Positions 38,280 through 50,563 of a stretch of 64,000 bases of DNA are shown here, one piece after another; position 1 is the stretch's first letter, and each line of letters opens with the position of its first letter. The position numbers were made by a program, and so were the translations under genes. The notes under the pieces were generated by a model. It did not search any database. It was not told where the DNA came from and worked only from the letters and a program-made list of their open reading frames with translations. The DNA comes from Taenia hydatigena (Eukaryota; Platyhelminthes; Cestoda; Cyclophyllidea; Taeniidae). The stretch covers positions 8,110,134 through 8,174,133 of the forward strand of contig JADWOT020000003.1 of the NCBI GenBank assembly GCA_036345935.2. Direction: 5' to 3'.

Positions 38280-38440
38280 AACTTAGATTCGTCAGCAAAA
38301 TCACTCCTTCAGCCTTCAGGACAATCAGTTGTGGGCAATTAATTCAAAAGAGAACGAATTCTGTCAAAGCGACTTTGGAATTGTGCGCGCCGATGTTAGA
38401 GAAGACGATGTCGAACCACTACAAAATTCCTACTGGCTTT
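38280..38440 (+). pseudogene. R1 module d, short decayed copy
   Basis: The tail region encodes DVREDDVEPLQNSYW in one frame, matching VKEDDVELL at 35530 and FNVKDFVAEPLQ at 14040. The N-terminal half is not recognisable. Confidence 0.4.
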
Positions 38441-40179
38441 CGCTGCATAGAGACCGACAGAATTTTAGTATAGCTTAGCGCAAGGAGTCCAAAACTCGCT
38501 TCCTCTCATTCCATAACTCCACAGTTGGACTTGCTGCCACGCATTTACTGTTGCTGTGAATACCTCGTGACGCAATTCCATCACATCACTTCCCTTGTGG
38601 TTTCAACAATGTCAGCGTGGTCCCTCGGAAAGTCAGTCAAAATTAATGAAGGACGTGCTGTCGCAACGTCGGGTACTGATAGCATCCTTTCAATTACCAC
38701 AGCGTTTGACTTGCGTCAGCTAAATGACAGTGACAAGATACCTACACTGCAGAGTAAACAGAAGACAGCTCTAGACAATTCCAATACCTTTTTATTTAAT
38801 GAAGTGCCGTTTATACCGTTAAATTGAGAAGGCTTTTGGTAGTTGACCAAATTAATCCAGAGGGGGAAAGCACATGACTCGCCGAAACCCCCACATGCCA
38901 ATGGCGACTTACCCATGCAGCGTTTATGGACACGCACGAATCAATCACCACAGAATATCGTTCTCTAGAGTCAGCTCTGCAACTTTTCCTCAACATCTGG
39001 TGCGATATAACATTTGTCACGATTTCTAAGTAAATTATTGCAAAGTCACTTCTTCACTTGTCTGTTGAAATTGCCCCTGGATAAGTTCAATCAACTGTCT
39101 CGAGTCTTGTCAGAAGGCACGGCAATCAGGATCATCTCTGCTTCGAGTACACCTCCCTCAGCTTCCTTTTTATGAAGCTGGTGAAGAAGAGAGGAATTCG
39201 GTTAATGAAATTCGTAAAGTCTTTTTGAGAATTGGAATTTGTGTTTTCCTCAGGAACTGCCAGCCCTCCATCAGCCAATAGTAACGAAACAGTCGCCATA
39301 TGCTTTAATGTGAACAAATTTACCAGGAGACATCCACTCGATTTTAGGATAAATGTTTGTGCTTTCACTAAGTGCAAGCTTGATATGTTGCGTTCCTTTG
39401 CACACAGTTGAAGATTGTAGCATGAGCGAACACTGCGAGATGGAGGAAACGGCAAGACTGCACCAAAGAAAACGGTTGGATCAGGTGTTGGTGCGACCCA
39501 CTTCACTGCATAAACCTACATCTTCGCTGAAGCGATATTTTCTACCTTCGTGAATTTAGTTGAAGCCTGCTCGAAGTGAGGCAATAAAATACGTCCAAAC
39601 ACAATAACTAGCAATGAAAAATAGTGCGTTTAATTTGGATGAGTGTGTTTTAAGCTTCAATGCGATTTGCTGATTACCTCGGGGAATTGGAAGAACTTGT
39701 GCACACTTGTCACAATTAATGCGTCAATTGCCCTCTGTTCTGTTCTGTAGCTAGAAAAGAACCCATGTGCGCCATGCATAAGTCCTGCTGTCACAACGCC
39801 AGCATTTACTTAGTCATTTCTGTGGAATCCACATTCACAGTCTCATTTCATTTTGTTAATATCAAATCCAGTTCTTTGTCCCTTGACATAAATCAAGCGC
39901 TATTGCAATTGAAAGGGTGCTCTCAGTACACGACGTCGCAGTCGCACATTTTCCATTTATCTGATATTGTTCAAATCATAATGGACGTGATGTGATGTAC
40001 CCACTTCGCGGGGTATTCACACTCACAGTAAAGGCGTGGCAGCAAGCCCAACTATGGAGTTGTGGAATGGCAGGAATTGATTTTGTGGTGCGTGGTCGTC
40101 AACACACCCCACCAGCCTCGTTGGTCTCCAAAAATCATGTTGTTGTGAATTCGAATGCCTTTTGACTCATTTTAGTGTC

Positions 40180-40310
40180 GGTTTCTACAATACCGGAGGT
40201 CAGTAAAATCTTGAAAGAATTCAACGTCGTCTCACCTCACGTTGAAACGTAGCTTTGACCAAATTCACCCTGCTCCAAAAGGAATCAATTGATATCCATC
40301 GCAGTGTGTG
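40180..40310 (-). pseudogene. R1 module d, inverted decayed copy
   Basis: The minus strand reads EFGQSYVST in the frame that aligns with EFGKSYLWL at 35490, then the equivalent of the DDVELL tail with a stop inserted. Confidence 0.4.
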
Positions 40311-42148
40311 ATAAATTTTAATCGTTACTTCGTTGTGGCACTGGTCATGCTCGAGTGTCCTCCAATAGGTGGATAGAAGCGGTGTGCACTGCAAAAAAAG
40401 ACATTTGGTGGTTCAGATCGTCGAGTTGAAACTAGGTGGGTGATAAAATCCCAGTTTAAATGATTGATGGGCAGTTTGTGGCGTGAAGCGTTTGCGTATT
40501 GCGTTTGTCCTTTTTACTGAATGCCCATTGTCCACAACCAATTTTTAAGGTCGCAGGTTCAGTTAAAGAAAAATCTGGATTTTTTAGATTAACCCATTTT
40601 GGAATCAAATAAGAATTCTGTATCAATGGTGCTGATGCAATTGGGATCAGTCCAAGAATTTTTGGAAACTCTAAGTTGCAGAGGAGGATGCGTAGGTAGC
40701 TTGAAATGAAGTGATGCAGATGCCGTGTTGGATTACACTTGTCGCAATAGTTCCCACGTCTACACATACAACTGAGCTTCTTTTCCAGCAAGCACTTCTG
40801 GTTTGATTATACCTTCATTTACATTCTTCGTTGCCATGCAGACTCGTCACCTCGGCGTGGGGCAGTCCAAGCCAGTGTGGCATTTGCGTGTTGCCTCCTT
40901 CTCGTCAAATGGCACTGCACTCACTCAGTTGATTCAAGGGATGCACAAATGCACTCATTCAGAAGATGTGTAGATCCACTTCAGCTTCAAATTCCAAATT
41001 GTAAATTTTGGCAGGAAGGATGATGTTGGCACCAATTTGACTGCTGTAAGGCGAAAGAAAGACTCAAGAAATTGGGTAATAGTTTGTAGAAAATGAGAGT
41101 TGTAGGGCGCAGAAGACGATCTACAATCTACATTCAAAGGGTCTTCGTAATTTTAAGTTGTACACAAAGTTAGGGAGTAAAGCACTATTTTGTGCGCCCT
41201 ACACTGCCTCTGCTCTCCTCTATTCTTGATTAACGAGGTGACTGCCACAACTGAAGGTTCTGCTGATCGACTGAGAATGTAAGACTTTCATCTTGCCTAG
41301 ACGAGTAGCCATGGCATCGAAAAGATGCATTAACTTTTACTTGGAGGCATTTAATTGCCATTACAAATAGGCGCCTGCTACTTTGAATGCAAGTTTATGG
41401 GAATGAATCGTTATTTTGTGTTCTGTCAAGGTGAGGGACTTCAACATGTTGTACTTTTGTCCCACCGTGATATGAACACTCACCTGCCTTAAGCAAACCT
41501 TAATAGCGGCACTTCGCCAACTCAGAATTTGTAGAAATATGCAACGTCTGAGCGGACACGGGACGAGACAATTCAATAGACAGCAGTAAAAATGAATAAA
41601 ATATGTGCGATTGCAACGTCGGATACTGACAGCACCCACTCAATTGCAATTTCATTTGATGTTCGTCGGCTAAAGGCAGCGATGGAACAACTCCACCGCA
41701 GAGGAGCCGACGAAAACACAATGAATGCTGGAGTTAGAGAAACAGAAGGTATAAAAATTAAAAGTTGATTCTTTACGATCAACGTAGGCGACGATGGAAA
41801 TAGCACTTTGACCGTGCCAAACGAACACCGCCTTGTAAGCACACGTTGTTGACTTCCTCCAATCCCGCACTGCAGCATGTCCGGCACATCATCCACCTTC
41901 ATTTCAATTCTAGCACAGACCTGCCCTTCTAAATCAAGCTTATCAGATCACACAATCGGCTAATTTATAGGATTTCGAAAATCCCTCACTTCGCTTTTTA
42001 GGCGACCACAACTGTTTGTCCGATGTCACGAGCCAGTCCACAAATCGCATTAGTACGTACCGGCACATTTTATCCACATCAAATGCATCCACCCTACTTC
42101 GCTCTGTCATCCTACCCCACTGCTAACTACTTTGCGAATTCCTATTTA

Positions 42149-42270
42149 TGGTCTCGGCCAGAGTACTCTTTAACGGAAGTCACGAGATGAGTGAAAATAT
42201 CGCTCCAATAGCGATGTGGGTTCATGCAGCAAATCCAGCTATGTCAACACCTAATTGTTCTCTCTCCAAC
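42149..42270 (+). repeat. R1 module a
   Basis: Well-kept copy: TGGTCTCGGCCAGAGTACTC, GTCACGAGATGAGTGAAAAT, then ATGTCAACACCTAATTG. Confidence 0.75.
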
Positions 42271-42489
42271 TCTATTTGTTCCACTTAATGCTGCCTTACA
42301 CACACGAAGCATTGAACGACTACTCTATGAGGAGTGGAAACGAAACTTATCGGGCAGTCATTTCTGTTCCATATTATTTGACTTGTAAAAGTGCACTGAG
42401 TCTTGCTAATTCTAACGATATTATAAGCTGAGCGATTGGAAGGGAAAATAAGTAGGTCCTGTGTGCGCATGCGCAAAATGTTTAAGGAC

Positions 42490-42745
42490 AAAGCCTGAAT
42501 ACTTGCCACCATTAATTAGCTTAACAGACATTCAATCAACGACCTTAGTGACCACTGAGTGCCAGCCCGACTGCCCCAGCCACCACCTCTACCGCTACTT
42601 GCAACATATCTACTTCACCTGCCCAATCCAAGATGACCGAGCAATGCAACGATTCGAAGCATTCCACGCACTACCGCTGATCGCAGCTAGTTTTTCGAAG
42701 GAGAGTGGGTTCATTGTCGAATTAATAAAAAATTCCTACTGACCT
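42490..42745 (+). pseudogene. R1 module d, copy with YLQHIYF and FHALPLI
   Basis: Reads LYRYLQHIYFTCPI, AMQRFEAFHALPLIAAS and, after an internal deletion that keeps the frame, IVELIKNSY and TGA. With the copies at 14007 and 27520 it defines the consensus tail. Closest to 27520-27805 in sequence. Confidence 0.5.
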
Positions 42746-43554
42746 CGATATGGCACGCACCTACCCAAAAGGCGTCGTAAAAGACGTTCCAATTCACGAA
42801 GATATGCTGCTTGAAGGCTGGCAGAGCTAGTGGTCCGACTTGCTACCACGCATTTGCTTTCGGAGTGAATACCTCATGACGCAAGCACATGACATCACGC
42901 GCATTGTGACTCTGAACAATGTCAGTGAAAAAAACAGTAAGAGATGGATAAAAGATGTGTGATTGCAAAATCGGGCACTGATAGCACCCTTTCAATTACA
43001 ATCGCATTTGATGTTCGTCAGCAGTGCACAGTGACATAAAACCTGTACTGCAAATCAGCTGACGGAAAGACTGCATTTGGTTGAAACAAACCAATCTGAG
43101 GCAATAAATGTTAAAATTATGGAAATGGCTAAGTGTGTTCTGACATTGTGACAAGAGGAAGAGGGCATAGCAAATGTGAAATGCATGATTAGCAATGAAC
43201 ATAAGACTTGGGGCGCGCTGAACCGAGGAAGCCTTGTATAAAAACGACTTTAACTTCCCTGCCCACCCCACTGCGGTCGTCCCTTTGTCTTTACCAACAT
43301 TCTGGCTAGCTCCTTGCCTTTCAAGTCAAGCATATCCGAATGGAGAACAACTGATGCACTAATTCTTGCGACCCAGAAAACACATTCTTATTTTTACTTG
43401 ACTAAAGCGATCACAATGATTTGTCCGATTCCTCGAGGCAATCAGCGAAATGCATCGGAAGGTACAAATATACCCATCCACATCGGAAACAGCCTTTCCA
43501 CTTTCATCCTCCGTCGCCACTCACTGCAATTTTGTTGTGCTGAGGCTCACTTTA

Positions 43555-43670
43555 TAGTCGCGCTTCGAGTACACTTCAACGGAAGTCACGAGAGCAGTGA
43601 AAACATCGCTCCAGTAGCAATGTGTGTTCATACAGTAAAATCTGCTATGTCAACGCCTGACTGTCTTTGC
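43555..43670 (+). repeat. R1 module a
   Basis: TAGTCGCGCTTCGAGTACAC start and a CAACGCCTGACTGTC end. Follows a d-b-c series beginning at 42490. Confidence 0.75.
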
Positions 43671-44334
43671 TCCGACTCTATTTGATTCCTTTGGTGCACC
43701 TTACTGCTTTATCCACCTAAGACTGTTTTAGTACTTGTTTTTTTATGCCACTATTGTATGTTGGTGTCATTATAATTGGATCTGACTGAATAAACGTGGG
43801 AAGATGTGGCATTTGGGGACTGAATTTGTGTGCAAATAAACGCAAAACATTAAGCAGGTCCATGCTGAAAACACAATGAATGAAGGATTAACATACTCTC
43901 AAATGAAATGCGCATTTCCTTGTAAAGTAGGCCACTTCTAAAAGGCATGTACTTTAAGTAGAAATGGAGCAGTGCAACTCTTGCACGCCTATAGGTTGAG
44001 TTAAGGCTGACGGATTCGCAGGCGCACACAAATTCCAAATTCCAACAAAACTTCATTTCTTGTATTAACCTAAACACCCTCTCTTGTCTCAACCCAATCT
44101 CTTGGCTTAGAAGTCCTGAGCCTAAGTACTAATCAGAAGCTCCTAAGAAGATAGGTTTGCTCCTCAAATAATTTACGAATGGAAGTTAGTGAAGGTGTAC
44201 TCGAAGAAGCGACAACCCTAATCGATGTGTCTCCTAATGCCTACTCAAACCTCTGGCTGAACGGGCCTCTAAATACCACTCAATAGAGTTAATTTAATTG
44301 CCAACAAGGGCTATTCCTCCTGGCTTGATGCAAA

Positions 44335-44582
44335 AGTTCACTTTTTGGCCATTGTGCCAAAATCTGCTGCGAATGTATCGAAGCAGTAGTTGTCGACGAC
44401 AATGTAAGAGCCTGGGTTGCAGTGCTCACTCCACTTGCCCACAATTTGCACGGACTAATTTTGTGTCCACAAGCGCTGCATCGGTGGCGTCACGCAAAGG
44501 CACGTAGAGATATCGGTGAGTGGAATCAAGCACTACTGTTAGTCCCTTCGTTGGACGGCGAAGAGGGTCTCTTTACTGCATA
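44335..44582 (+). pseudogene. open frame related to IR2 (CAKICCEC)
   Basis: About 83 codons are open without an ATG. They read SSLFGHCAKICCECIEAVVV, then WVAVLTPLAHNLHGLILC, and end in TAA. The nucleotide sequence aligns with the IR2 copies that read SHRTCCECVAVLQCW at 49080 and SHRTCRECAVLQC at 11230. No family was recognised. Confidence 0.3.
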
Positions 44583-44628
44583 AGGAGACAGTGGCATTGT
44601 CTAAGGCTGTTCTTGTTTTTAATAAAGT

Positions 44629-44940
44629 ATGAGACGAAATGCCCAGCATCGTGATCAATGTTTGATGAGCCGCCTTCTTCAGGATATCCATTCTTCCCGT
44701 GTTCCATATACAACTAATTGTGCTCTTGATGGTGTGCCAGTTGTAATGAGAAAAGTTGTCCGCAAGATGATGGTCGCACTTCCAATTAGAAAAGTCGTGG
44801 CAGAAGCAGGCGATAGTGCAGAGTGTGCAGCATTCTTTGGCAAAATTGAACTTTACATAAAAAGGCTAAAGAGTGTAAATAATTACTCGCCATCTGACCC
44901 CCAGCACCATGTCACATGTTACACGTCCAACTGTGAATGA
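44629..44940 (+). pseudogene. open frame with VAEAGDSAECAAF, copy 3 of VAEAGDG module
   Basis: A 103-codon frame starts at ATG and contains VVAEAGDSAECAAFFGKI. The nucleotide alignment continues into the IR2 arms (10870-11050, 49290-49500). It is the only copy open across the whole segment, but its frame differs from the IR2 copies in the first half, so decay is likely. Confidence 0.35.
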
Positions 44941-46049
44941 GTGTACCTGAAAGAAGTCTGTTATTCAGTTCTCCTCTAATTTTGGCCACTTCATCGTGTT
45001 GTCTCACTTGTCGTGGAATACAGGGCACCTGAGCTTTTGTCTGAATGTGTCTCAAGGAAATTCTGAATGATTCTCGCTGACGCCTCAGAAGTTACCATTT
45101 CTCCCACACTTGATGAGTATACGACACTTAAGTAAGCATGAGGCACGGAATTCCTCGCATCTAATAGATACTTCGAGGTGAAATACGTGAGAAGCTCTTA
45201 ATCCTTAGGTAAACACACAAATGTTTTTACTGATTTCAGATAAAATGGTAGGGAAGTGGGTGTTTACATAGTTAGAAGGCATCTAATTGAACCGACATGC
45301 AGCTCCTCCACAAACGCATCTATGAGCTGCGTTGCATGGCCTGCTTGACTGCCTACGCGCACCCTTACCCACTTGCATTGGTGGTGATTCTGACTTGTCT
45401 AAGTCTACGTATTGTTATCTCTTCCACCAACCAAAGCTAAATGCACTTACAAGAAGATGTATGTTGTCAGGTCGACGTCATGTGCGAAGAATCTCAAAGA
45501 TGTGGATAAACCGCTACGAGGAGCATCTGCATCAGGTCAAACTAGTGATTTACGGAGAAGTAAATAGTTAAATTGAAGTATCTAGAGCTTACTAGCCAAT
45601 AAATGGACTTAATGATGGAAGCCAATTTCGTCCTGCCCTGTTAGCCCCTACTAAAGTATAGGCTTTGGGCAGAATCATTCAGATAAGTAAAGTCGCTTCG
45701 GAGGCATCGAGTAGTGGCTGGCAGTGAGATACACACAAAATCAAACGGCTACCTCATCAGGAAAGGGAACAGAACTTGTCGAGAAGTCAGCTAGCTTAGA
45801 ATTATCATGATTGTAAGCCAAAATATGTCTTCCTATATGCAGAGATAGCAAAAGATGAGCGATTGGAAGGAGGAGGGTGAGTAGCTCTTATGTGAGTATG
45901 CGTGGAGACGTCTGTCACGTGGTGATGTTCTCGTCACAGCACTGCGATTTGATGGATCTCAGTCGAATGGCTTCGCTCACGCCAGAAACAATCTCTAATT
46001 GCCACTCCTTCCTGTGCAACTGACGACAAAACTGTGGGGAAGATCGACA

Positions 46050-48298
46050 GCTTATTGAGGACCAAACGAATAAATTTGCAGAATGCTTGGTGAACTAAAA
46101 ACTTAGTTTGTCAGTAAAAGAGCAACATGCGCGCAAGTATTTTGGCTTTGGCTGTAGGTTGCTTACAATGGCTGCGTCACGGATAAAAGGCAGCGGCTAA
46201 CAAAAACGATGATCTTCCTGCCGGATGACATGGTCGTCAGTGTTGTTGCTGCTTCGAGTAAACCTCCTCCTCATTGACACTTTAGCTTAGAGATTCTAAA
46301 CCGAAGGAAATGGCTATATGACACGCAGTTAAACTGTGGATGAGTGTGCTATATAAATATTTCTAGTTTTTCTCTTTACCGAGGTAGACAACTTTGCCTT
46401 TTCTTTTTACATGCTATTGAGAATGGAGAGGTCCTGCATTTGCTTAGTTGTAATCTGAAAATCCCCTGCCTCAAGCAAATTGCATTAGCTTCAATCTGCA
46501 TACTCTGGAGTTACCATCCATTTCAGAGCTTTTGTAGAATCATACAACGTCTTGGCGAGCGAGATCCGAGAAGATTTGTTAAGTATTACGTTGATGGCTG
46601 ACAACCACGCACCAAAGCGTGATTCCTTCCATTCCGCATGTCCATAGTTGCATTTGCTGCCACACATTCAGTGTCGGATTAAGCAGCTAGTGATGTGAGC
46701 AAATAATATCACGCCTGTGGTGATGCCCACCAATGTCAGCGCAAGCTTTCGAGGAGGTAGCGGTAAAGACGAATAAATAAGGTGTGCGATCGCAACTTCG
46801 GGTACAGGTTGTAGTCTTGAACTGCAGTCGCGATTAATATCCGTTAGCCGAGGAGCAGTGACACGAAGGCAGCACTGCTATTGAACTGACGAATCGACTG
46901 GATTCAGTTGGTAAGAACGGAAACGAGGCTTCTAATGTGGAACTCACAGAAATGATTAAGTGGGTACCGAACTCAAAGCAACAGGAATTGGACACGGTGA
47001 GAGTGAGACTTTGATTATTTATTTTGTTGTAGGAAAGAGGAGCGAGATAGGCGTAAGCGACTGTGGACATAATACCTTGCTCATGTCTCCTTGATAACAG
47101 TGCAAATTACAGAGCGTGTCGCCAAGTCAACACAACCTTGCATACAAACGCTGCTGACTTCGCTCATTACTACACTACACATTGACGGGCATATCATCCA
47201 CCTCCATTCACATTCTGCCACACATCCTGTTTTTCGAATTAAGTACATCAGAATAGAGTGCCACTGACGCATTGACTGTGATCCAAGAAGCAAATCTCCA
47301 TTTCCACTCATCTTATTTGTTCCATACCTCCAAATGCTGCACTAGCTCGTTCTCTCTCACTGCTTGTTCCATGTGCTCATGCCAACTTTGTAGTCTCGGT
47401 ACGAGGACACTTCAACAGGAATCACGAGACGGGTGAAAATATCCTTCCGCGACGATGTGAGTTTATACAGTGAGGTCGGCTGTGCCAGCACCTGACAGTC
47501 CTCGCTTCAACTCCATTTCTTTCCTTTGGTGCTGCCTTACCTCTTCACCCGTCAATCACTGCTTTCGTGATTGTATCTTCATGCCACACAATGCACAGTC
47601 TGATGTCCTTGCCATTAAAACATACAATTTAGAAATGGTTCTGCTGAATGGAGAGAGGAAGACGTCCTATTTGCGGTCTTCAAGTGTGTGCAAAGGCACG
47701 CAGTGCATCAAGATGGCACAGAGTGGAAGCACAATGAAAGGAGGGATCTCTACGCCTCTTTACCTGACCTAGTTGGATGAGACTCTGACGGATGAGGCCA
47801 GTAGAGCGTAGAGCACTTGCTGCTACCTTTTATTACTTAAAACAATCATGACTGTCCATGGTCTATTGCATTCTAATGTACATTTAGCGACAGAGCAGCC
47901 TTGCCATTAGCGCTGACCTAGACGCTCTCAATGATTGTTTAGGTCAAATCCGGTCACTTCCATTGATGGTGAGGCTAGAAATACTGACCCTCATTGCATA
48001 CGTTAAACTCACTTTCTATCGCTCACGTCAAAAGTGGTTTAGCATGTCAAAGTCAATCCGCAAATACTTTGCAAACTGACATTCATATTGAGGAATACCA
48101 TTTTGCCGTAAAATGGCATAACTTGCAATTGCTTTAAGATGCTGTGGTTTGAAGAATCGTAGGTCTTGCAGGTGATGTGAGTTCTGAGTGGAGGGCACCA
48201 TAGCACGTTGTCCAATGACATTAACCTTCTAATTTGCTAACCAAAATATTCGATTGTTTTACATTTTGCAGAATGTGTTTGAGTGGAAGAAATGAAAA
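46050..48298. repeat. segmental duplication IR3, left arm (inverted partner 54376-56535)
   Basis: Inverted match to 54376-56535. Paired landmarks are VAYAYLAPLSY frames (46834-47070 minus, 55606-55989 plus), SSVCEGTQCIKMAQ-like frames (47670 plus, 55000 minus) and the KTYDSSNHSILKQLQ frame (48130 minus, 54510 plus). Moderate divergence with small indels. R1 module a (47391) lies inside. Confidence 0.85.
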
Positions 48299-50141
48299 TA
48301 GAATTTGGATTCAGGCTCATCGCTCCCAAAATGGAACTTAGCTCTTGAGTAAATGCACTAAGAAGTGGAACATCAGACCGAAGTAGATTGCGGCCACAGT
48401 TGTCCAGCTCTTGGTGCATGTGTCTAGAGTAAGTGAATAGATGGTTTGTACTCAGTCACTCAGGAATGAGTTAGGCTTGTCTGCAGTTGGGCGACAAGTC
48501 ATGTTTGGAGTTATTTAGTAGGCATTAACAAGGCGGCTGATAAATAAGAAGCAAAATAATCGGATTTGCAAAATTATGGCTGAAAAGCACATGAAAGTCT
48601 ATTCAAGCATGCCTAAATCGCATTCCTGCTTCCTGTCTTGCATCCCTTCCCTTTCAATCAGATGCAATACTTAAATGTCATTTGTAGGCCAGAGGTGAGA
48701 CGACAATTTTAACCTGGTTGCAGAGCGTCGTGGTCACTCCATAGAGCGCGACACATCGCCGTCCTGAACTCTCCCTCTGTACCCTCTCTCTTACACATAA
48801 TGAAGATGTCAAAGCATATTCAGACTTCGAATGGCAAGGGTGGAAGTAGAGAAGAGGAGGAACCCGCTGCATCAGAGTCCTTGAACCGAAGCATCAATCG
48901 AAAGTCCCTAGAAGCAGAGCTTTGCTCTTTAATGTGTTGAAAGAAAGATGTTGCAGGAGGTGTGCTCGAAGCATGGATAGTCCTGACCACCACGACCTCC
49001 GAAATGACCCTAGGAAACAAATTTACTTGCCGCCAAGAAGCATTTCGTTTGGCTTAGAGCAAAGGCGGTCTTTTAGTTATTCACACAGAACCTGTTGCGA
49101 ATGCGTTGCAGTGTTGCAGTGCTGGCCCAAATGAACCAAAATTAGCGATAATTTATTCTTGCGCGTCCCCACACGTTGCATCGATGTGTCGCCAAAAGTC
49201 TAGTGCGGCAGATCGGCGATTAAAGTAAATTTAATTAAATGCTGCAGTCCTTACTTCGAACGGCAAAACGTCTTTCTATTAAATGCAGGGACACGGGCAT
49301 TGTCAAAGACTAAATTACGGGACAAACTCTCCAGCATTGTGCTTATCGTCCGATGAGACGCCTTTTCGGAGGTTTCCTAGTGCCGTATTTATCGCAAAGC
49401 GAGGAGTGCTACCACGATTGTATTTTGGTGAAATGTCAAGAAAGGACGTCCGCAAAGTGATGCAGACGCTCTGCCTAACAGCCTGGTTGCAGAAAAAGCA
49501 CACGATGGCGTAGTGAGTGTCGCATTCTAAAGCAAACTCATTAACCACCGTCGAAATCAGATGGGTACCATTGACTCGGGTGTACGAGAGCTTTCTTTTA
49601 TCTTTCTGCCATACCCATAAATGTAGTCTAGTACTCGTCCAGCAAGACGGAATACCAGGTATGGCAACAACTCACAAAATCTTCTCTAGGGAATAAATTT
49701 GTGACATATTACTGGGATGATGATCTTTCAAGTATCTGTCTACATCAGAGGCTTCAGTTCAAACGGTTATTGAATAGCGATGCCAGTGACGGAACAAGGT
49801 TTATTAGTGGAGGATGCTAGGCATTGCACGATGCTTGCCAAAATCTGTGGCACTATAAAGAATCATTTGAGAAGCCATACATCACAGTGACCGTGTCACT
49901 TTAGTCCCTTCCCACAAGGATGGCAGGAAAAGGGCATTTGTTTGCATCGCGGATCATGCAGCACTCCTCCATGTGTCGTCTACGTTGATTGGCATTTTTA
50001 CAAAATATGCTGCCATTCAATAGCACTTATTGTCATCCCATTAGTTATTGGTTTTGCCTATGGAGCGAAGCCTGTAACCAAACAAATGTGAATGAGAATG
50101 CACTTACGAGTTCATTACCCCTTTTGAGCCATCTAAGGCAT
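48240..50141. repeat. segmental duplication IR2, right arm
   Basis: Inverted partner of 10206-12090. Its left end overlaps the end of IR3 by about 60 bases, so the two duplications meet at the TTTGCAGAATGTGTTTGAGT region (48265-48300), which is also present at 54385 and 12045. Confidence 0.85.
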
Positions 50142-50183
50142 TTATTAAAATGGCTACCTCAGTGCGTTCATTACTGCCGTTAA
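49950..50183 (+). pseudogene. conserved frame with LPLLSHLRH, copy 2
   Basis: Starts MQHSSMCRLR, then TGA, then a frame continuing FLQNMLPFNSTYCHPISYW and ALTSSLPLLSHLRHLLK. Same frame as 10075-10392 on the minus strand. The stop makes this copy a pseudogene unless spliced. Confidence 0.35.
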
Positions 50184-50248
50184 ATGTCTCCGCCTACCAC
50201 TACGATTCATGCTTTATCCAAATCACCTTCTAAGCTTATATTTGAGGC

Positions 50249-50563
50249 ATGCTTAGTTGTATTATCAAAAATCTACCGTTTAATCACATAGCACTGCAAC
50301 GTTTGAAGTCTGGCATTCACCTTCCTGTTATTTTCCAAATTATCCGACGGTGTGAATGCAGAGCGTATTGGAAAACGCTGGTGATTTTGGCACCACTGCT
50401 ATTCGTAAAGAGGATCAGGAACTACTTTTCTTCGAATTACATCCGTACCTGCCGTTCTAGCGCCTTCTTTAATTATGAGTCGTGCGTATACGAAGTGGCT
50501 TCTCTACGGGAATTCTTGAGCCTGCCGATGAGTGAGAGAAACGGTAAAGTTTTGACAGATTAG
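50249..50563 (+). CDS. unrecognised 104-codon ORF with ATG start
   Basis: An ATG-to-TAG frame outside the duplicated blocks, with protein-like composition: it begins MLSCIIKNLPFNHIALQRL, contains ECRAYWKTLVILAPLLFV and ends SLPMSERNGKVLTD. The spacing of LP, a hydrophobic helix and C-x4-W faintly recalls an F-box, but key positions are poor and I do not assign it. There are no cysteine clusters or signal peptide. It could be a single-exon gene or a remnant. Confidence 0.3.
   Translation: MLSCIIKNLPFNHIALQRLKSGIHLPVIFQIIRRCECRAYWKTLVILAPLLFVKRIRNYFSSNYIRTCRSSAFFNYESCVYEVASLREFLSLPMSERNGKVLTD

Larger units (their letters stand above)
27076..46049. repeat. degenerate R1 repeat territory, main block
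   Basis: Modules recur in a loose order on the plus strand: d (FHALPQI frame), b (TTTACT...GTGAATA..TCGTGACG), c (GATTGCAAAATCGG...TTTGATGTTCGTCAGC) and a (TAGTCTCGGTTCGAGTACAC). This order is clearest at 27520-28690 and again at 42490-43690. Inverted copies occur at 33110-33210, 33770-33960, 36950-37050, 39490-39590 and 39890-40060. Divergence between copies is high, so the family is old. No intact gene was identified other than the individual frames listed. Confidence 0.65.

Noticed and set aside
5331..47500. CRISPR array or tandem satellite
   Set aside because: Modules are long, highly diverged, irregularly spaced and in both orientations; there are no short identical repeats with spacers.
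50249..50563. F-box in the 104-codon ORF
   Set aside because: The LP and Trp spacing is roughly right, but the middle hydrophobic positions do not match; kept only as an unrecognised ORF.
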